Source: Candidatus Agathobaculum merdigallinarum (GTDB lineage: Bacteria > Bacillota > Clostridia > Oscillospirales > Butyricicoccaceae). Taken from it: a stretch of 5,965 nt of DNA. Shown here piece after piece: positions 1-5,810 of the stretch. A program made the translations under genes and the position numbers. Where the stretch lies: the NCBI GenBank assembly GCA_019115425.1, contig DXDO01000077.1:1-5965 (forward strand), read 5' to 3'. Within the stretch, counting starts at the first letter, position 1. The number at the start of each line of letters is the position of its first letter. The notes under the pieces were generated by a model. That model worked only from the letters and a program-made list of their open reading frames with translations. It ran no database searches and had not been told where the DNA came from.

Positions 1-6
1 TTTTTC

Positions 7-39
7 GTAAAAAGTCAGGACATGTGCCTGACTTTTTAC
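7..39. terminator. Bidirectional intrinsic terminator-like hairpin
   Basis: A perfect 13-bp inverted repeat (arms 7-19 and 27-39) encloses a 7-base loop. Each arm consists of a GC-containing core (GTCAGG/CCTGAC) flanked by A5 on the 5' side and T5 on the 3' side, so the hairpin reads as stem plus T-run on both strands. It is the best candidate for the end of the minus-strand ilvBNC transcript, about 165 bases past the ilvC stop. It could equally end a plus-strand gene lying left of the window. The T-run is short (five), so efficiency is uncertain. Confidence 0.65.
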
Positions 40-169
40 ACAAGAGCGGAGAAAAGTTTCGCTTGTCAGAACTTTCTCTCATCTCACTGTCGCTTCAGCG
101 ACAGAATAAGGATAGAGGCCTACGGGCTCGCAGCCCCGGACGTGTCCGCGCCCCGCGCGGCACGTCCCC
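40..169. other. Hairpin-rich non-coding stretch downstream of ilvC
   Basis: No credible gene is present. Several consecutive inverted repeats are visible. An imperfect stem lies at 48-58/70-79 with one bulge. An 8-bp stem lies at 87-94/97-104 with a 2-base gap. A 5-bp stem GGGCT/AGCCC lies at 124-128/132-136. A very GC-rich stem lies at 138-151/155-167, formed by 7 bp, a bulged T at 145, then 6 bp. A GAGG/CCTC pairing (115-118/168-171) could close the last two into a three-way junction. This could be a structured 3' UTR, a plus-strand RNA or an interspersed repeat; the sequence alone does not decide. Confidence 0.5.
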
Positions 170-210
170 TCGTTTGAAACTGTACGTTTCAAACGAAGTT
201 TTTATTTTTT
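170..210 (+). terminator. Plus-strand intrinsic terminator converging on ilvC
   Basis: A perfect 11-bp stem (170-180/186-196, loop 181-185) is followed on the plus strand by a T-rich tail, T5-A-T6 at 199-210. On the minus strand the same hairpin is followed by GGGG, so it does not look like an ilvC terminator. The T-tail overlaps the last codons and stop of ilvC. It would stop plus-strand transcription before it runs antisense into the ilv operon. Confidence 0.65.
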
Positions 211-1197
211 CAGCCAGCTCATCATGCTGCGCAGCTTCTTGCCGGTCTCCTCGAGCTGGGTCTCGGCCTCAAGCTGGCGGGTCGCAAGGAAGCGCGCACG
301 TCCGCCCGCGCGGTTCTCCTGAATCCACTCGGAGGCAAAGGTGCCGTCCTGGATCTCGCGGAGGATCTTCTTCATCTCCTTGCGGGTCTCCTCGGTGATG
401 ATGCGCTTGCCGGTGCGGTAATCGCCGTACTCCGCGGTATCGGAGATCGAGTAGCGCATCTTGGCAAAGCCGCCCTCGTTGATCAGGTCAACGATCAGCT
501 TCATCTCGTGTACGCACTCGAAGTAAGCGTTCTCCGGCGCATAGCCGGCCTCGACCAGCGTCTCAAAGCCAGCCTTCATCAGCTCGCAGACGCCGCCGCA
601 CAGCACAGCCTGCTCGCCGAACAGGTCGGTTTCTGTCTCAGCGCGGAAGGTAGACTCCAGAATACCCGCACGGCCGCCGCCGATACCGCAGGCATAGGCC
701 AGAGCGATGTCCATCGCCTTGCCGGAAGCATCCTGATGCACACACACCAGATCCGGAACGCCCGAACCCTCCAGATAGGTGCGGCGGACCGTGTGGCCCG
801 GGCCCTTCGGTGCGATCATGATAACGTCAACGTCTGCGGGCGGGATGATCTGCTTGAAGTGGATATTGAAGCCGTGTGCGAAAGCCAGCACATTGCCCGA
901 CTTGAGGTGCGGCTCGATGGACTCCTTGTAGATGTCCGCCTGCTTCTCGTCCGGAACCAGCATCATAACGATGTCGCCCGCCTCAGCAGCTTCAGCTGGC
1001 GTCATAACAGTCAGACCGGCAGCCTTTGCCTTCTCCTCATGCTTGGAGCCGGGACGCAGGCCGACGACAACGTTAACGCCGGAATCATGCAGGTTTTCCG
1101 CATGCGCGTGACCCTGAGAACCAAAACCGATAATGGCGACAGTCTTGCCATCCAGCAGGGACAGGTTGCAGTCCGAATCGTAGTACATCTTTACCAT
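202..1197 (-). CDS. ilvC: Ketol-acid reductoisomerase (NAD(P)H), class I
   Basis: Converts 2-acetolactate (or 2-aceto-2-hydroxybutyrate) to the 2,3-dihydroxy acid by Mg-dependent isomerisation and reduction, the second common step of valine and isoleucine synthesis, in the cytosol. It has 331 residues, typical of the short class I form. The N-terminal Rossmann motif GFGSQGHAHA lies at about 24-33, the catalytic HGFN at 108-111 (His108) and KGPGH at 131-135. The metal ligands Asp191, Glu195, Glu227 and Glu231 and the substrate Ser252 are all present. An in-frame ATG two codons upstream (1201-1203) is only 2 bases from AGGAGG, while the ATG at 1195-1197 is 8 bases away and gives the family N-terminus MVKMYYDSD, so the latter was chosen. 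It is the last gene of the operon, 62 bases after ilvN. The cofactor loop after strand 2 reads LRPGSKHEEK, lacking the Ser-Trp often seen there. Confidence 0.97.
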   Translation of the reverse strand: MVKMYYDSDCNLSLLDGKTVAIIGFGSQGHAHAENLHDSGVNVVVGLRPGSKHEEKAKAAGLTVMTPAEAAEAGDIVMMLVPDEKQADIYKESIEPHLKSGNVLAFAHGFNIHFKQIIPPADVDVIMIAPKGPGHTVRRTYLEGSGVPDLVCVHQDASGKAMDIALAYACGIGGGRAGILESTFRAETETDLFGEQAVLCGGVCELMKAGFETLVEAGYAPENAYFECVHEMKLIVDLINEGGFAKMRYSISDTAEYGDYRTGKRIITEETRKEMKKILREIQDGTFASEWIQENRAGGRARFLATRQLEAETQLEETGKKLRSMMSWLKK

Positions 1198-1205
1198 TTT
1201 CATTA

Positions 1206-1211
1206 CCTCCT
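1206..1211 (-). promoter_or_regulatory. Ribosome binding site of ilvC
   Basis: AGGAGG on the minus strand. It lies 2 bases from the first in-frame ATG and 8 bases from the third-codon ATG. The spacing favours the second of these as the true start. Confidence 0.8.
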
Positions 1212-1259
1212 GATATATATAAAGTGAAGTAGGAAGACAAATTTCGTATGCGCCGCGCC

Positions 1260-1736
1260 TTATTTCCGTATCGCGGTCACGCCCGACCGGCTCATCTCGA
1301 TCACCTCAAAGTTGGAAACCACATCGAGGAACGCATCGATACGGCTGGGCACGTCGGACATCTCCACAATCATCGAGCTGTCGGCAGTCTCCACGATGTG
1401 TGCATCATACAGTCCGCACAGCTGGCGGATATCGTCACGCACGCTGCCGGTTTCGGCGCACAGCTTGACAAACACCAGCTCGCTGCAGCAGGAATCCTCC
1501 TCCTGCAGGTGATCGACGCGCATGACCTCCTCCAGCTTGAGCAGCTGCTTGATGATCTGTTCCAAAATGGGCTCATCACCCTGCACGATGATCGACATGC
1601 GGGAGATCTTCGGGTCGGTCGTCGCGGAAACCGTCAGGGAATCAATGTTATAGCCGCGGCGGCCAAACAGGCTGGACACGCGCGCCAGAACGCCGGCATT
1701 GTTCTGCACGATAACAGAAAGGATGTATTTTTGCAT
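1260..1736 (-). CDS. ilvN: Acetolactate synthase small (regulatory) subunit
   Basis: Regulatory partner of IlvB; it stimulates the catalytic subunit and confers valine feedback inhibition. It has 158 residues, the usual length of the ilvN/ilvH family. An ACT domain occupies about 3-76, with the hallmark stretch NNAGVLARVSSLFGRRGYNI. Asn12, Gly15 and Asn30 align with E. coli IlvH Asn11, Gly14 and Asn29, which form the valine site, so feedback sensitivity is expected (inference). The C-terminal domain (about 85-158) ends in the conserved SRSGV motif. A Cys-Cys pair sits in the linker near residue 83. The start is preceded by AAGGAG with 7-base spacing. That site lies just after the ilvB stop, 15 bases separating the two genes, consistent with one transcript and coupled translation. 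The name ilvN versus ilvH is convention only. Confidence 0.95.
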   Translation of the reverse strand: MQKYILSVIVQNNAGVLARVSSLFGRRGYNIDSLTVSATTDPKISRMSIIVQGDEPILEQIIKQLLKLEEVMRVDHLQEEDSCCSELVFVKLCAETGSVRDDIRQLCGLYDAHIVETADSSMIVEMSDVPSRIDAFLDVVSNFEVIEMSRSGVTAIRK

Positions 1737-1751
1737 GGTCTTTCTCCTTTC

Positions 1752-3419
1752 TCAATCCGCTACAATATCGTCGATCGTACCGCCCGCCGGAATCATGGGC
1801 AGCACGCGCTCGTCCTTGTCGATCATACATTCGATCAGCACCGGACCGCTGCGGTGTTTGAGCGCATCGGCCAGCGCCGCGCGCAGTTCGGCAATATTGG
1901 TCGCACGGTAGCCGCGGCCGCCGAACGCATCGGCCAGCTTGATGTAATCGGTCTTACGATACAGATTGGTCTGCGAATACCGTTTTTCATAAAACATGGT
2001 CTGCCACTGGCGCACATTTCCCAAAACGTTATTGTTCATGATAATCGTGATGATCGGCAGGTTATAGGTAACTGCCGTACACAACTCGTTGAGGTTCATA
2101 TGGAACGAGCCGTCGCCCGTGATGTGGACGACCGTCTTTTCCGGGAAAGCGGCCTGCGCGCCCATGGCCGCGCCGTAGCCGAAGCCCATCGTCCCCAGTC
2201 CGCCCGAGGTCAGGAAGTGCCGGACCTTGGTGCAGCGGTTGTACTGCGCCGACCAGAGCTGGTGCTGACCGACGTCGGTCGCGACGATCGCATCGTCTCC
2301 GATCATGTCGTACAGTGTACGCAGCAGCTGGTGCGGATGGATGACGCTGTCATCGTCCTTTGGGACGTAATCGAGTTTCTTCTGCCAATCCGAGATCTGG
2401 GCGCGCCACGCACCGTGCTCTGCCGGCTGCACATAGGGCAACAGCCGTTCGAGAAAATTCTCCGCATCGCTGACAACCGCGTAATCCACGCCGATATTCT
2501 TGTTGATCTCGGCCGCATCGATATCGATATGAACAAGTTTCGCCTTGGGTGCGAACCGACGCGGGTTGGTTGCCACACGGTCGGAAAAGCGCGCGCCGAT
2601 ACAGATCAGCAGATCGCTCCGCTCGACAGCCCATGCCGCCGAAACCGTGCCGTGCATACCGACCAGACCAAGGCTAAGCGGCTCGGTATCCGGAATGCAG
2701 CCGATCGCCATCATCGTATGCGCCGCCGGGATATCCGCCTTGCGCATCAGTTTCAGCAGCGCCTCCCCCGCGTTCGCGGTCTCTACGCCGCCGCCGAAGT
2801 AGATCATCGGCCGTTCGGCCTGCGCGATCAGATCGGCGACCGTTTGCAGCTGTTCCTCGGTCACGTCGTAGGTCTCATGGATCTCGACCTTCTCGCCCGG
2901 GATGTATTCACACTCCGCGCTGGTAACGTCCTTGGGGATATCCACCAGCACCGGTCCCGGCCGGCCGGACGCCGCAATGCGGAACGCGCTTCGGATGGTG
3001 TCCGCCAGCTCCTCCACACGGCGCACGACAAAGTTGTGCTTGGTGATCGGCATGGTAATACCGGCGATGTATACCTCCTGAAACGAGTCGCGCCCGATCA
3101 GGCTGGTGCCGACATTGCCCGTGATGGCGACCATCGGAATCGAATCCATGTAAGCCGTTGCGATGCCCGTGACAAGATTTGTCGCCCCCGGACCGGAGGT
3201 GGCAAGGCATACGCCTACCCGGCCGGTCGCGCGCGCATAGCCGTCCGCCGCGTGGGCGGCGCCCTGCTCATGGGCGGTCAAAATATGTCGAATGCGGTCG
3301 CTGTTTTTGTAAAGCGCGTCGTAAATGTTGAGGACCGCACCGCCCGGATAGCCGAAAATCGTATCGACGCCCTGTTCGACCAATGCCTCCACCAAAATCT
3401 CTGAACCGTTCTTTACCAT
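1752..3419 (-). CDS. ilvB: Acetolactate synthase large (catalytic) subunit
   Basis: ThDP-, FAD- and Mg-dependent enzyme that condenses two pyruvates to 2-acetolactate, or pyruvate with 2-oxobutyrate, the committed step to valine, leucine and isoleucine. It has 555 residues, normal for the family. The N-terminal ThDP domain has FGYPGGAVLNIYDAL (22-36), catalytic Glu51 in TAHEQGAAHAADGYAR, and the ATSGPGATN loop. The central FAD-binding domain ends near GARFSDRVATNP and HIDIDAAEINKN. The C-terminal ThDP/Mg motif starts at GDG (435-437) and ends at NNN (462-464), followed by LGNVRQWQ. The start at 3417-3419 has AAAGGAGG 9 bases upstream. A 20-codon extension to 3479 would begin inside the T-box terminator and is rejected. 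It is the first gene of the ilvBNC operon. A biosynthetic AHAS is favoured over catabolic AlsS by the adjoining ilvN and ilvC. Confidence 0.97.
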   Translation of the reverse strand: MVKNGSEILVEALVEQGVDTIFGYPGGAVLNIYDALYKNSDRIRHILTAHEQGAAHAADGYARATGRVGVCLATSGPGATNLVTGIATAYMDSIPMVAITGNVGTSLIGRDSFQEVYIAGITMPITKHNFVVRRVEELADTIRSAFRIAASGRPGPVLVDIPKDVTSAECEYIPGEKVEIHETYDVTEEQLQTVADLIAQAERPMIYFGGGVETANAGEALLKLMRKADIPAAHTMMAIGCIPDTEPLSLGLVGMHGTVSAAWAVERSDLLICIGARFSDRVATNPRRFAPKAKLVHIDIDAAEINKNIGVDYAVVSDAENFLERLLPYVQPAEHGAWRAQISDWQKKLDYVPKDDDSVIHPHQLLRTLYDMIGDDAIVATDVGQHQLWSAQYNRCTKVRHFLTSGGLGTMGFGYGAAMGAQAAFPEKTVVHITGDGSFHMNLNELCTAVTYNLPIITIIMNNNVLGNVRQWQTMFYEKRYSQTNLYRKTDYIKLADAFGGRGYRATNIAELRAALADALKHRSGPVLIECMIDKDERVLPMIPAGGTIDDIVAD

Positions 3420-3428
3420 GCGAATCCG

Positions 3429-3436
3429 CCTCCTTT
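3429..3436 (-). promoter_or_regulatory. Ribosome binding site of ilvB
   Basis: AAAGGAGG on the minus strand lies 9 bases before the ATG at 3417-3419 and just past the T-run of the leader terminator. It fixes the ilvB start and excludes the upstream in-frame ATG at 3477-3479. The site is outside the terminator stem, which fits control by transcription termination rather than by hiding the ribosome site. Confidence 0.85.
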
Positions 3437-3440
3437 CCCA

Positions 3441-3483
3441 ATATAAAAATAAAAAGCCTTCGTCTCTCCAAAGAGACAAAGAC
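3441..3483 (-). terminator. T-box intrinsic terminator upstream of ilvB
   Basis: On the minus strand a 12-bp stem (3472-3483 with 3456-3467, two G-U pairs) closes a 4-base loop and is followed by T5-A-T5. Its 5' arm contains the CTCTTT needed by the competing antiterminator, so the two structures exclude each other. Binding of uncharged tRNA should favour read-through into ilvBNC. Confidence 0.9.
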
Positions 3484-3733
3484 TATCACTCTGCGGTACC
3501 ACTCTTTTTGCCGCGCGCATGTAAACGCAACGCGACCACTCACCTTGATCCTTTAACGCAGATCATGCGGAACGCCTTACACAAGGCCCTGTTTCATCCA
3601 ATTTCAGACACTCAGCTCGCGGAGGACTTTCGCCCTTTCCTTCCTCCACCGTCTCGCACCGACCGACGGTTCTCTCACTGGATTCCAGACGCTACTTTTC
3701 CGGTCATCACCTTATTGCAATATTCAAAATGTA
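3441..3733 (-). promoter_or_regulatory. T-box riboswitch leader of ilvBNC (probable valine specifier)
   Basis: An untranslated leader of roughly 290 nt that should bind uncharged tRNA and switch between termination and read-through. The conserved T-box core AGTGGTACCGC lies at 3493-3503, with the TGG that pairs with the tRNA acceptor end. Upstream parts fit Stem I. They include K-turn-like GATGA and GAGCTGA strands, an AAAAGTAG S-turn strand, an AGAGA bulge, and a distal 5-bp stem (3665-3669/3649-3653) with a GGTGCGA loop. After the S-turn partner GAAA comes GTC at 3625-3627, then CTCCGCGAGCTG, so the specifier reads as GTC (valine). A Stem III-like pairing lies at 3531-3536/3510-3515. AAAGAG before the T-box can pair with CTCTTT of the terminator to form the antiterminator. 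The T-box assignment is firm; the specifier codon is placed by eye. Confidence 0.92.
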
Positions 3734-3739
3734 TTTTCT

Positions 3740-3768
3740 ATTATATATGCGCATCCGGTGATTGTCAA
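3740..3768 (-). promoter_or_regulatory. Consensus sigma-A-type promoter of ilvBNC
   Basis: TTGACA (3763-3768), a 17-base spacer and TATAAT (3740-3745) on the minus strand: a perfect match to the housekeeping consensus with ideal spacing. Transcription should begin near 3732-3734, just upstream of the T-box Stem I. Such a strong promoter fits an operon whose control lies mainly in the leader. Confidence 0.9.
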
Positions 3769-3786
3769 CACTTTTTCGCATATTAG

Positions 3787-3835
3787 TTTGTTAAATTCCT
3801 GTCGAAGGAATAATCTCCCGCTTTTGTGCCATACT
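3787..3835 (+). promoter_or_regulatory. Weak promoter candidates for the DUF421 gene
   Basis: No consensus promoter is visible in the 100 bases between the ilv promoter and this gene. Two weak options exist: TTGTTA (3788-3793) with AATAAT (3809-3814), whose 15-base spacer is short, and an extended -10 TGcCATACT (3827-3835) without a good -35. A small inverted repeat ATTCCT/AGGAAT (3795-3800/3806-3811) overlaps the first option and could be an operator. All of this is tentative. Confidence 0.2.
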
Positions 3836-3868
3836 ACCGATAAACCAGTTATTGAATGAGGTGAAGAA

Positions 3869-4543
3869 ATGGCTGTTCCCCTGTTACGCACCCTGATTTT
3901 GTATTTTGCGGTCATCGCTGCTGTCCGCCTGATGGGTAAACGGCAAATCGGCGAGCTCGACCCGTCCGAGTTGGTTGTCACGATCCTAGTTTCCGATCTG
4001 GCCGCCGTCCCCATGCAGGATCTCGGCATTCCGATGGTTTCCGGCCTGATACCGATTGCCACGCTGATCGTACTGGAAATTCTGCTCAGCTTTCTTGCGC
4101 TCAAAAGCCGTTTTTTCCGCAGGCTGCTCAACGGCCAGCCTGCTATCATTATCCGCGGCGGTAAGCTCGACATCAAAAAGCTGCGCCAGATGCGCCTGAC
4201 AACAGACGAGGTCATCGAAACGCTGCGCAAGCAAAATGTCTCCTCGGTTGCAGACGTGAAATATGGTGTGATCGAACCGGACGGCTCGCTGACCGTCGTC
4301 CTCAAGCAGCCCCAGCAGCAGGTCACAGCAGAAATGCTCGGGCTGACCCCCAAGGATGCCGGCCTGCCGCTCGTCGTGGTCTCGGATGGCAAACTGGTCA
4401 ACCGTTCGCTCCAGCTGCTGCACCTCGATCCGCGTGATATCGAAAATCGGCTGAAAAATCAAAGTGTCGCCCTGTCCGATGTGTTCCTGATGACGCTGGA
4501 TGACTGCGGCAATACATTTTTGCAGCGGAAGGAGGGCAGGTAA
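3869..4543 (+). CDS. YetF/DUF421 family membrane protein
   Basis: Membrane protein of the YetF/DUF421 family; the biochemical function is not established. It has 224 residues. Hydrophobic segments lie at about 4-22, 33-50 and 54-78, with the family signature RLMGKRQIGELDPSELVVTI at 20-39 and SDLAAVPM after it. A soluble domain begins with the conserved NGQPAIIIRGGKLD (88-101) and runs through TTDEVIETLRKQNVSSVADVKYGVIEPDGSLTVV; it probably lies in the cytoplasm. The C-terminal part (about 150-224) is less familiar. GAGGTG stands 5 bases before the ATG. The gene is divergent from ilvB and one base ahead of a DUF4363-like gene, a pairing I recall from other Clostridia. Some DUF421 proteins of spore formers (for example 2Duf of spoVA2mob operons) affect spore resistance; whether this one does is unknown, and no DUF1657 part is seen. 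Confidence 0.9.
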   Translation: MAVPLLRTLILYFAVIAAVRLMGKRQIGELDPSELVVTILVSDLAAVPMQDLGIPMVSGLIPIATLIVLEILLSFLALKSRFFRRLLNGQPAIIIRGGKLDIKKLRQMRLTTDEVIETLRKQNVSSVADVKYGVIEPDGSLTVVLKQPQQQVTAEMLGLTPKDAGLPLVVVSDGKLVNRSLQLLHLDPRDIENRLKNQSVALSDVFLMTLDDCGNTFLQRKEGR

Positions 4544-4544
4544 C

Positions 4545-4883
4545 ATGCAGCGGATTTTGATTGCCCTGCTCCTATGCGCGGCGCTTGCATTTGGCAGCGT
4601 ATGGAGCGAGCACGCAGTGGACGAGGCGCTCGGCGCGGTTACGGCGGACATCGAGGCGGGCGAAGTCGGGCAGGCCCACGAAAAATGGAAACAGGCGCAG
4701 ACCTTGCTCGGTTCACTCCTGCTGCACACCGAGGTCGATCAAGCCGACCGTCTGTTTGACCGCGTCCTCGCCGCAAAAGCCGCCGGCAGTGAGGTGGATT
4801 TTCAGCTCGAACGCGCAGAGCTGCTCGCCCAGATTTCCCATCTCCGCGACCTACAGCGTCCTACCGTCCGAAACCTGCTGTAA
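4545..4883 (+). CDS. Small membrane-anchored DUF4363-like protein
   Basis: A 112-residue protein of unknown function. The first 20 residues (MQRILIALLLCAALAFGSVW) form a hydrophobic signal peptide or membrane anchor. The rest is predicted mostly helical, rich in Glu, Ala and Leu, with an EKWKQAQTLLGSLLLHTEVDQADRL region typical of DUF4363 proteins, so it probably lies outside the membrane. The start at 4545 is set by AAGGAGGG 8 bases upstream; the in-frame ATG at 4500 lies inside the preceding gene without a site and would spoil the signal peptide. It begins one base after the DUF421 stop, so the two are surely cotranscribed and may form a complex (inference). Family assignment is from recognition of length, anchor and neighbour, not a search. 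Confidence 0.8.
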   Translation: MQRILIALLLCAALAFGSVWSEHAVDEALGAVTADIEAGEVGQAHEKWKQAQTLLGSLLLHTEVDQADRLFDRVLAAKAAGSEVDFQLERAELLAQISHLRDLQRPTVRNLL

Positions 4884-5007
4884 ATGTCAAAAAAGAATGT
4901 TCATTCTTGTCTATTTTGCTGTATCTTTTGTCTCTCAATTATGTTAGTATTGAATTGTAAATAATATTTATTTTCAATAAAATGCCAGACACGGAAGGAT
5001 GGACATT
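4884..5007 (+). promoter_or_regulatory. Probable promoter and operator region of the flavoprotein gene
   Basis: An AT-rich gap between two GC-rich genes. A gapped inverted repeat AAGAATG-TT-CATTCTT lies at 4893-4908 and looks more like an operator than a terminator, as no clean T-run follows. An extended -10 candidate TGtTAGTAT lies at 4942-4950, with only a poor -35 upstream. An alternative is TTGCTG (4916-4921), 18 bases, TATGTT (4940-4945). The ribosome site GGAAGGA lies at 4993-4999. Confidence 0.35.
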
Positions 5008-5640
5008 ATGAATAACGCTGCATATAAAAAGCTGGACTACAGCCTTGCGCTGGTCTCCACCGCAGAGGGCGGCAAAAACTACGGCTGCATCATCAACTCC
5101 CTGCACCAGGTCACCTCCTCGCGGCCGCCCAAATTCACCCTGTCGCTGAATAACGATTCCGCCACCTGCACGGCGCTCAAAAAGAGCGGTATCGCCGCGG
5201 TCACCCTGCTGGCTAAAGAGGCTGAGGACAAGATCGTCAATGAGTTCGGTTATAAATCCGGTCGCGCGATCGACAAATTTGCCGCCTTCCCATTTGAGAC
5301 TGACAGCCAAGGCTGCCCTTATTTGAAAGAGGGTATGGTCTCGCGCCTGAGCTTAAAAGTGTCTGAAACCGTCGCCATCGGTTCGTATACCCTGTTCATC
5401 TGCGACCTGCTGGACGCCGAGGTGCTCGGCAATGGCGACTGCCTGACCGTCAAGGAATTTGAAAAGCGCGGCGAGGACGTTCCGCCGGTCGCGCCCGTCT
5501 ATCATGAGCTGTCCGCGGACGCGGGCTGGAAATGTACGGTCTGCGGCTATGTCCGTCTGGCTGAGGATATTCCTGATGATTTTATCTGCCCCATCTGCCG
5601 CGCCCCGCGCAGCAAGTTTGTAAAACGCAGCGAAGCGTAA
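5008..5640 (+). CDS. Flavin reductase-like/rubredoxin fusion (Hrb-like)
   Basis: Likely cytosolic electron-transfer flavoprotein. Residues about 5-155 form an FMN-binding flavin reductase-like split-barrel domain, with YGCIINSLHQVTS (25-37) and a following PPKFTLSLN strand. A Pro-rich linker leads to a C-terminal iron-binding rubredoxin-like domain starting WKCTVCGY, with Cys176, Cys179, Cys194 and Cys197. Only 14 residues separate the two CxxC pairs, so this is the short rubrerythrin-type rubredoxin. The architecture matches high-molecular-weight rubredoxin (Hrb), which in Moorella passes electrons from NADH to the flavodiiron protein FprA for NO or O2 reduction; that partner is not in the window, so the role is inferred. 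The ATG at 5008 was chosen because GGAAGGA is 8 bases upstream; the in-frame ATG at 4999 overlaps that site. It has 210 residues and appears monocistronic. Confidence 0.9.
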   Translation: MNNAAYKKLDYSLALVSTAEGGKNYGCIINSLHQVTSSRPPKFTLSLNNDSATCTALKKSGIAAVTLLAKEAEDKIVNEFGYKSGRAIDKFAAFPFETDSQGCPYLKEGMVSRLSLKVSETVAIGSYTLFICDLLDAEVLGNGDCLTVKEFEKRGEDVPPVAPVYHELSADAGWKCTVCGYVRLAEDIPDDFICPICRAPRSKFVKRSEA

Positions 5641-5682
5641 GATTTCGCTTTTGCGGAACAAACCAAGCTATCCAAGCATATT

Positions 5683-5718
5683 GATCAAATAGGACCGCCG
5701 AACAGCGGTCCTTTGATC
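5683..5718 (+). terminator. Hairpin after the flavoprotein gene, probable terminator
   Basis: An 8-bp stem AGGACCGC/GCGGTCCT (5691-5698/5705-5712, 6-base loop) is extended by GATCAA/TTGATC (5683-5688/5713-5718) across a 2-base bulge. It lies 43 bases past the stop codon. Only two or three T residues follow the inner stem, so it is a weak intrinsic terminator at best or an mRNA-end stabilising hairpin. Confidence 0.5.
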
Positions 5719-5757
5719 TGTCTGCAATATCCGGTAATCCCCTGGAAACCATATATC

Positions 5758-5794
5758 AAAAAAACACCCCATATCCAACCGGATATGGGGTGTT
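5758..5794 (-). terminator. Strong minus-strand intrinsic terminator
   Basis: A perfect 14-bp stem (5763-5776/5781-5794, loop 5777-5780) is followed on the minus strand by seven T (5764 down to 5758, two of them in the stem). On the plus strand no T-run follows. It therefore ends a transcript arriving from the right edge. It sits 5 bases beyond a tRNA-like CCA end, the usual position for a tRNA gene terminator. Confidence 0.85.
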
Positions 5795-5799
5795 CAGTA

Positions 5800-5810
5800 T
5801 GGTCGGAGTG
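5800..5810 (-). other. Candidate tRNA-Pro 3'-end remnant (attachment-site half)
   Basis: The minus strand reads CACTCCGACCA. This is what a tRNA-Pro with a CGGAGTG acceptor would end in: seven acceptor bases, discriminator A73, then CCA. A terminator follows after 5 bases. No tRNA body is found upstream: there is no T-loop at the right distance and no CGGAGTG partner about 65 bases away. A bare 3' end with its native terminator is what an integrated element leaves on the displaced side of a tRNA gene. The match is only 11 bases, so chance cannot be excluded. Confidence 0.4.

Noticed and set aside
24..398. Plus-strand open frame across the hairpin region and the end of ilvC
   Set aside because: Crosses two terminator hairpins and ilvC antisense; the Ser/Arg/Gly-rich product looks non-coding.
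508..1227. A 239-codon plus-strand open frame opposite ilvC
   Set aside because: Antisense shadow of a complete, motif-bearing ilvC; no ribosome site and no recognisable domain.
1248..3404. A 718-codon plus-strand open frame opposite ilvB and ilvN
   Set aside because: It lies wholly antisense to two clearly recognised genes, spans their junction, shows no family motif (a His- and Arg-rich product), and is explained by GC-rich codon use leaving the opposite frame free of stops.
3420..3479. Twenty-codon N-terminal extension of IlvB
   Set aside because: The upstream ATG is within the T-box terminator stem, lacks a ribosome site, and the extra residues are not part of the family N-terminus.
3986..4729. 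A 247-codon minus-strand open frame across the DUF421 and DUF4363-like genes
   Set aside because: Overlaps two plus-strand genes with good ribosome sites and membrane segments; its own product has no recognisable features.
5735..5810. A complete tRNA-Pro gene at the CACTCCGACCA sequence
   Set aside because: The 3' end is on the minus strand, and the 76 bases upstream of it (toward higher coordinates) contain no matching CGGAGTG, anticodon arm or T-arm, so at most a fragment remains.
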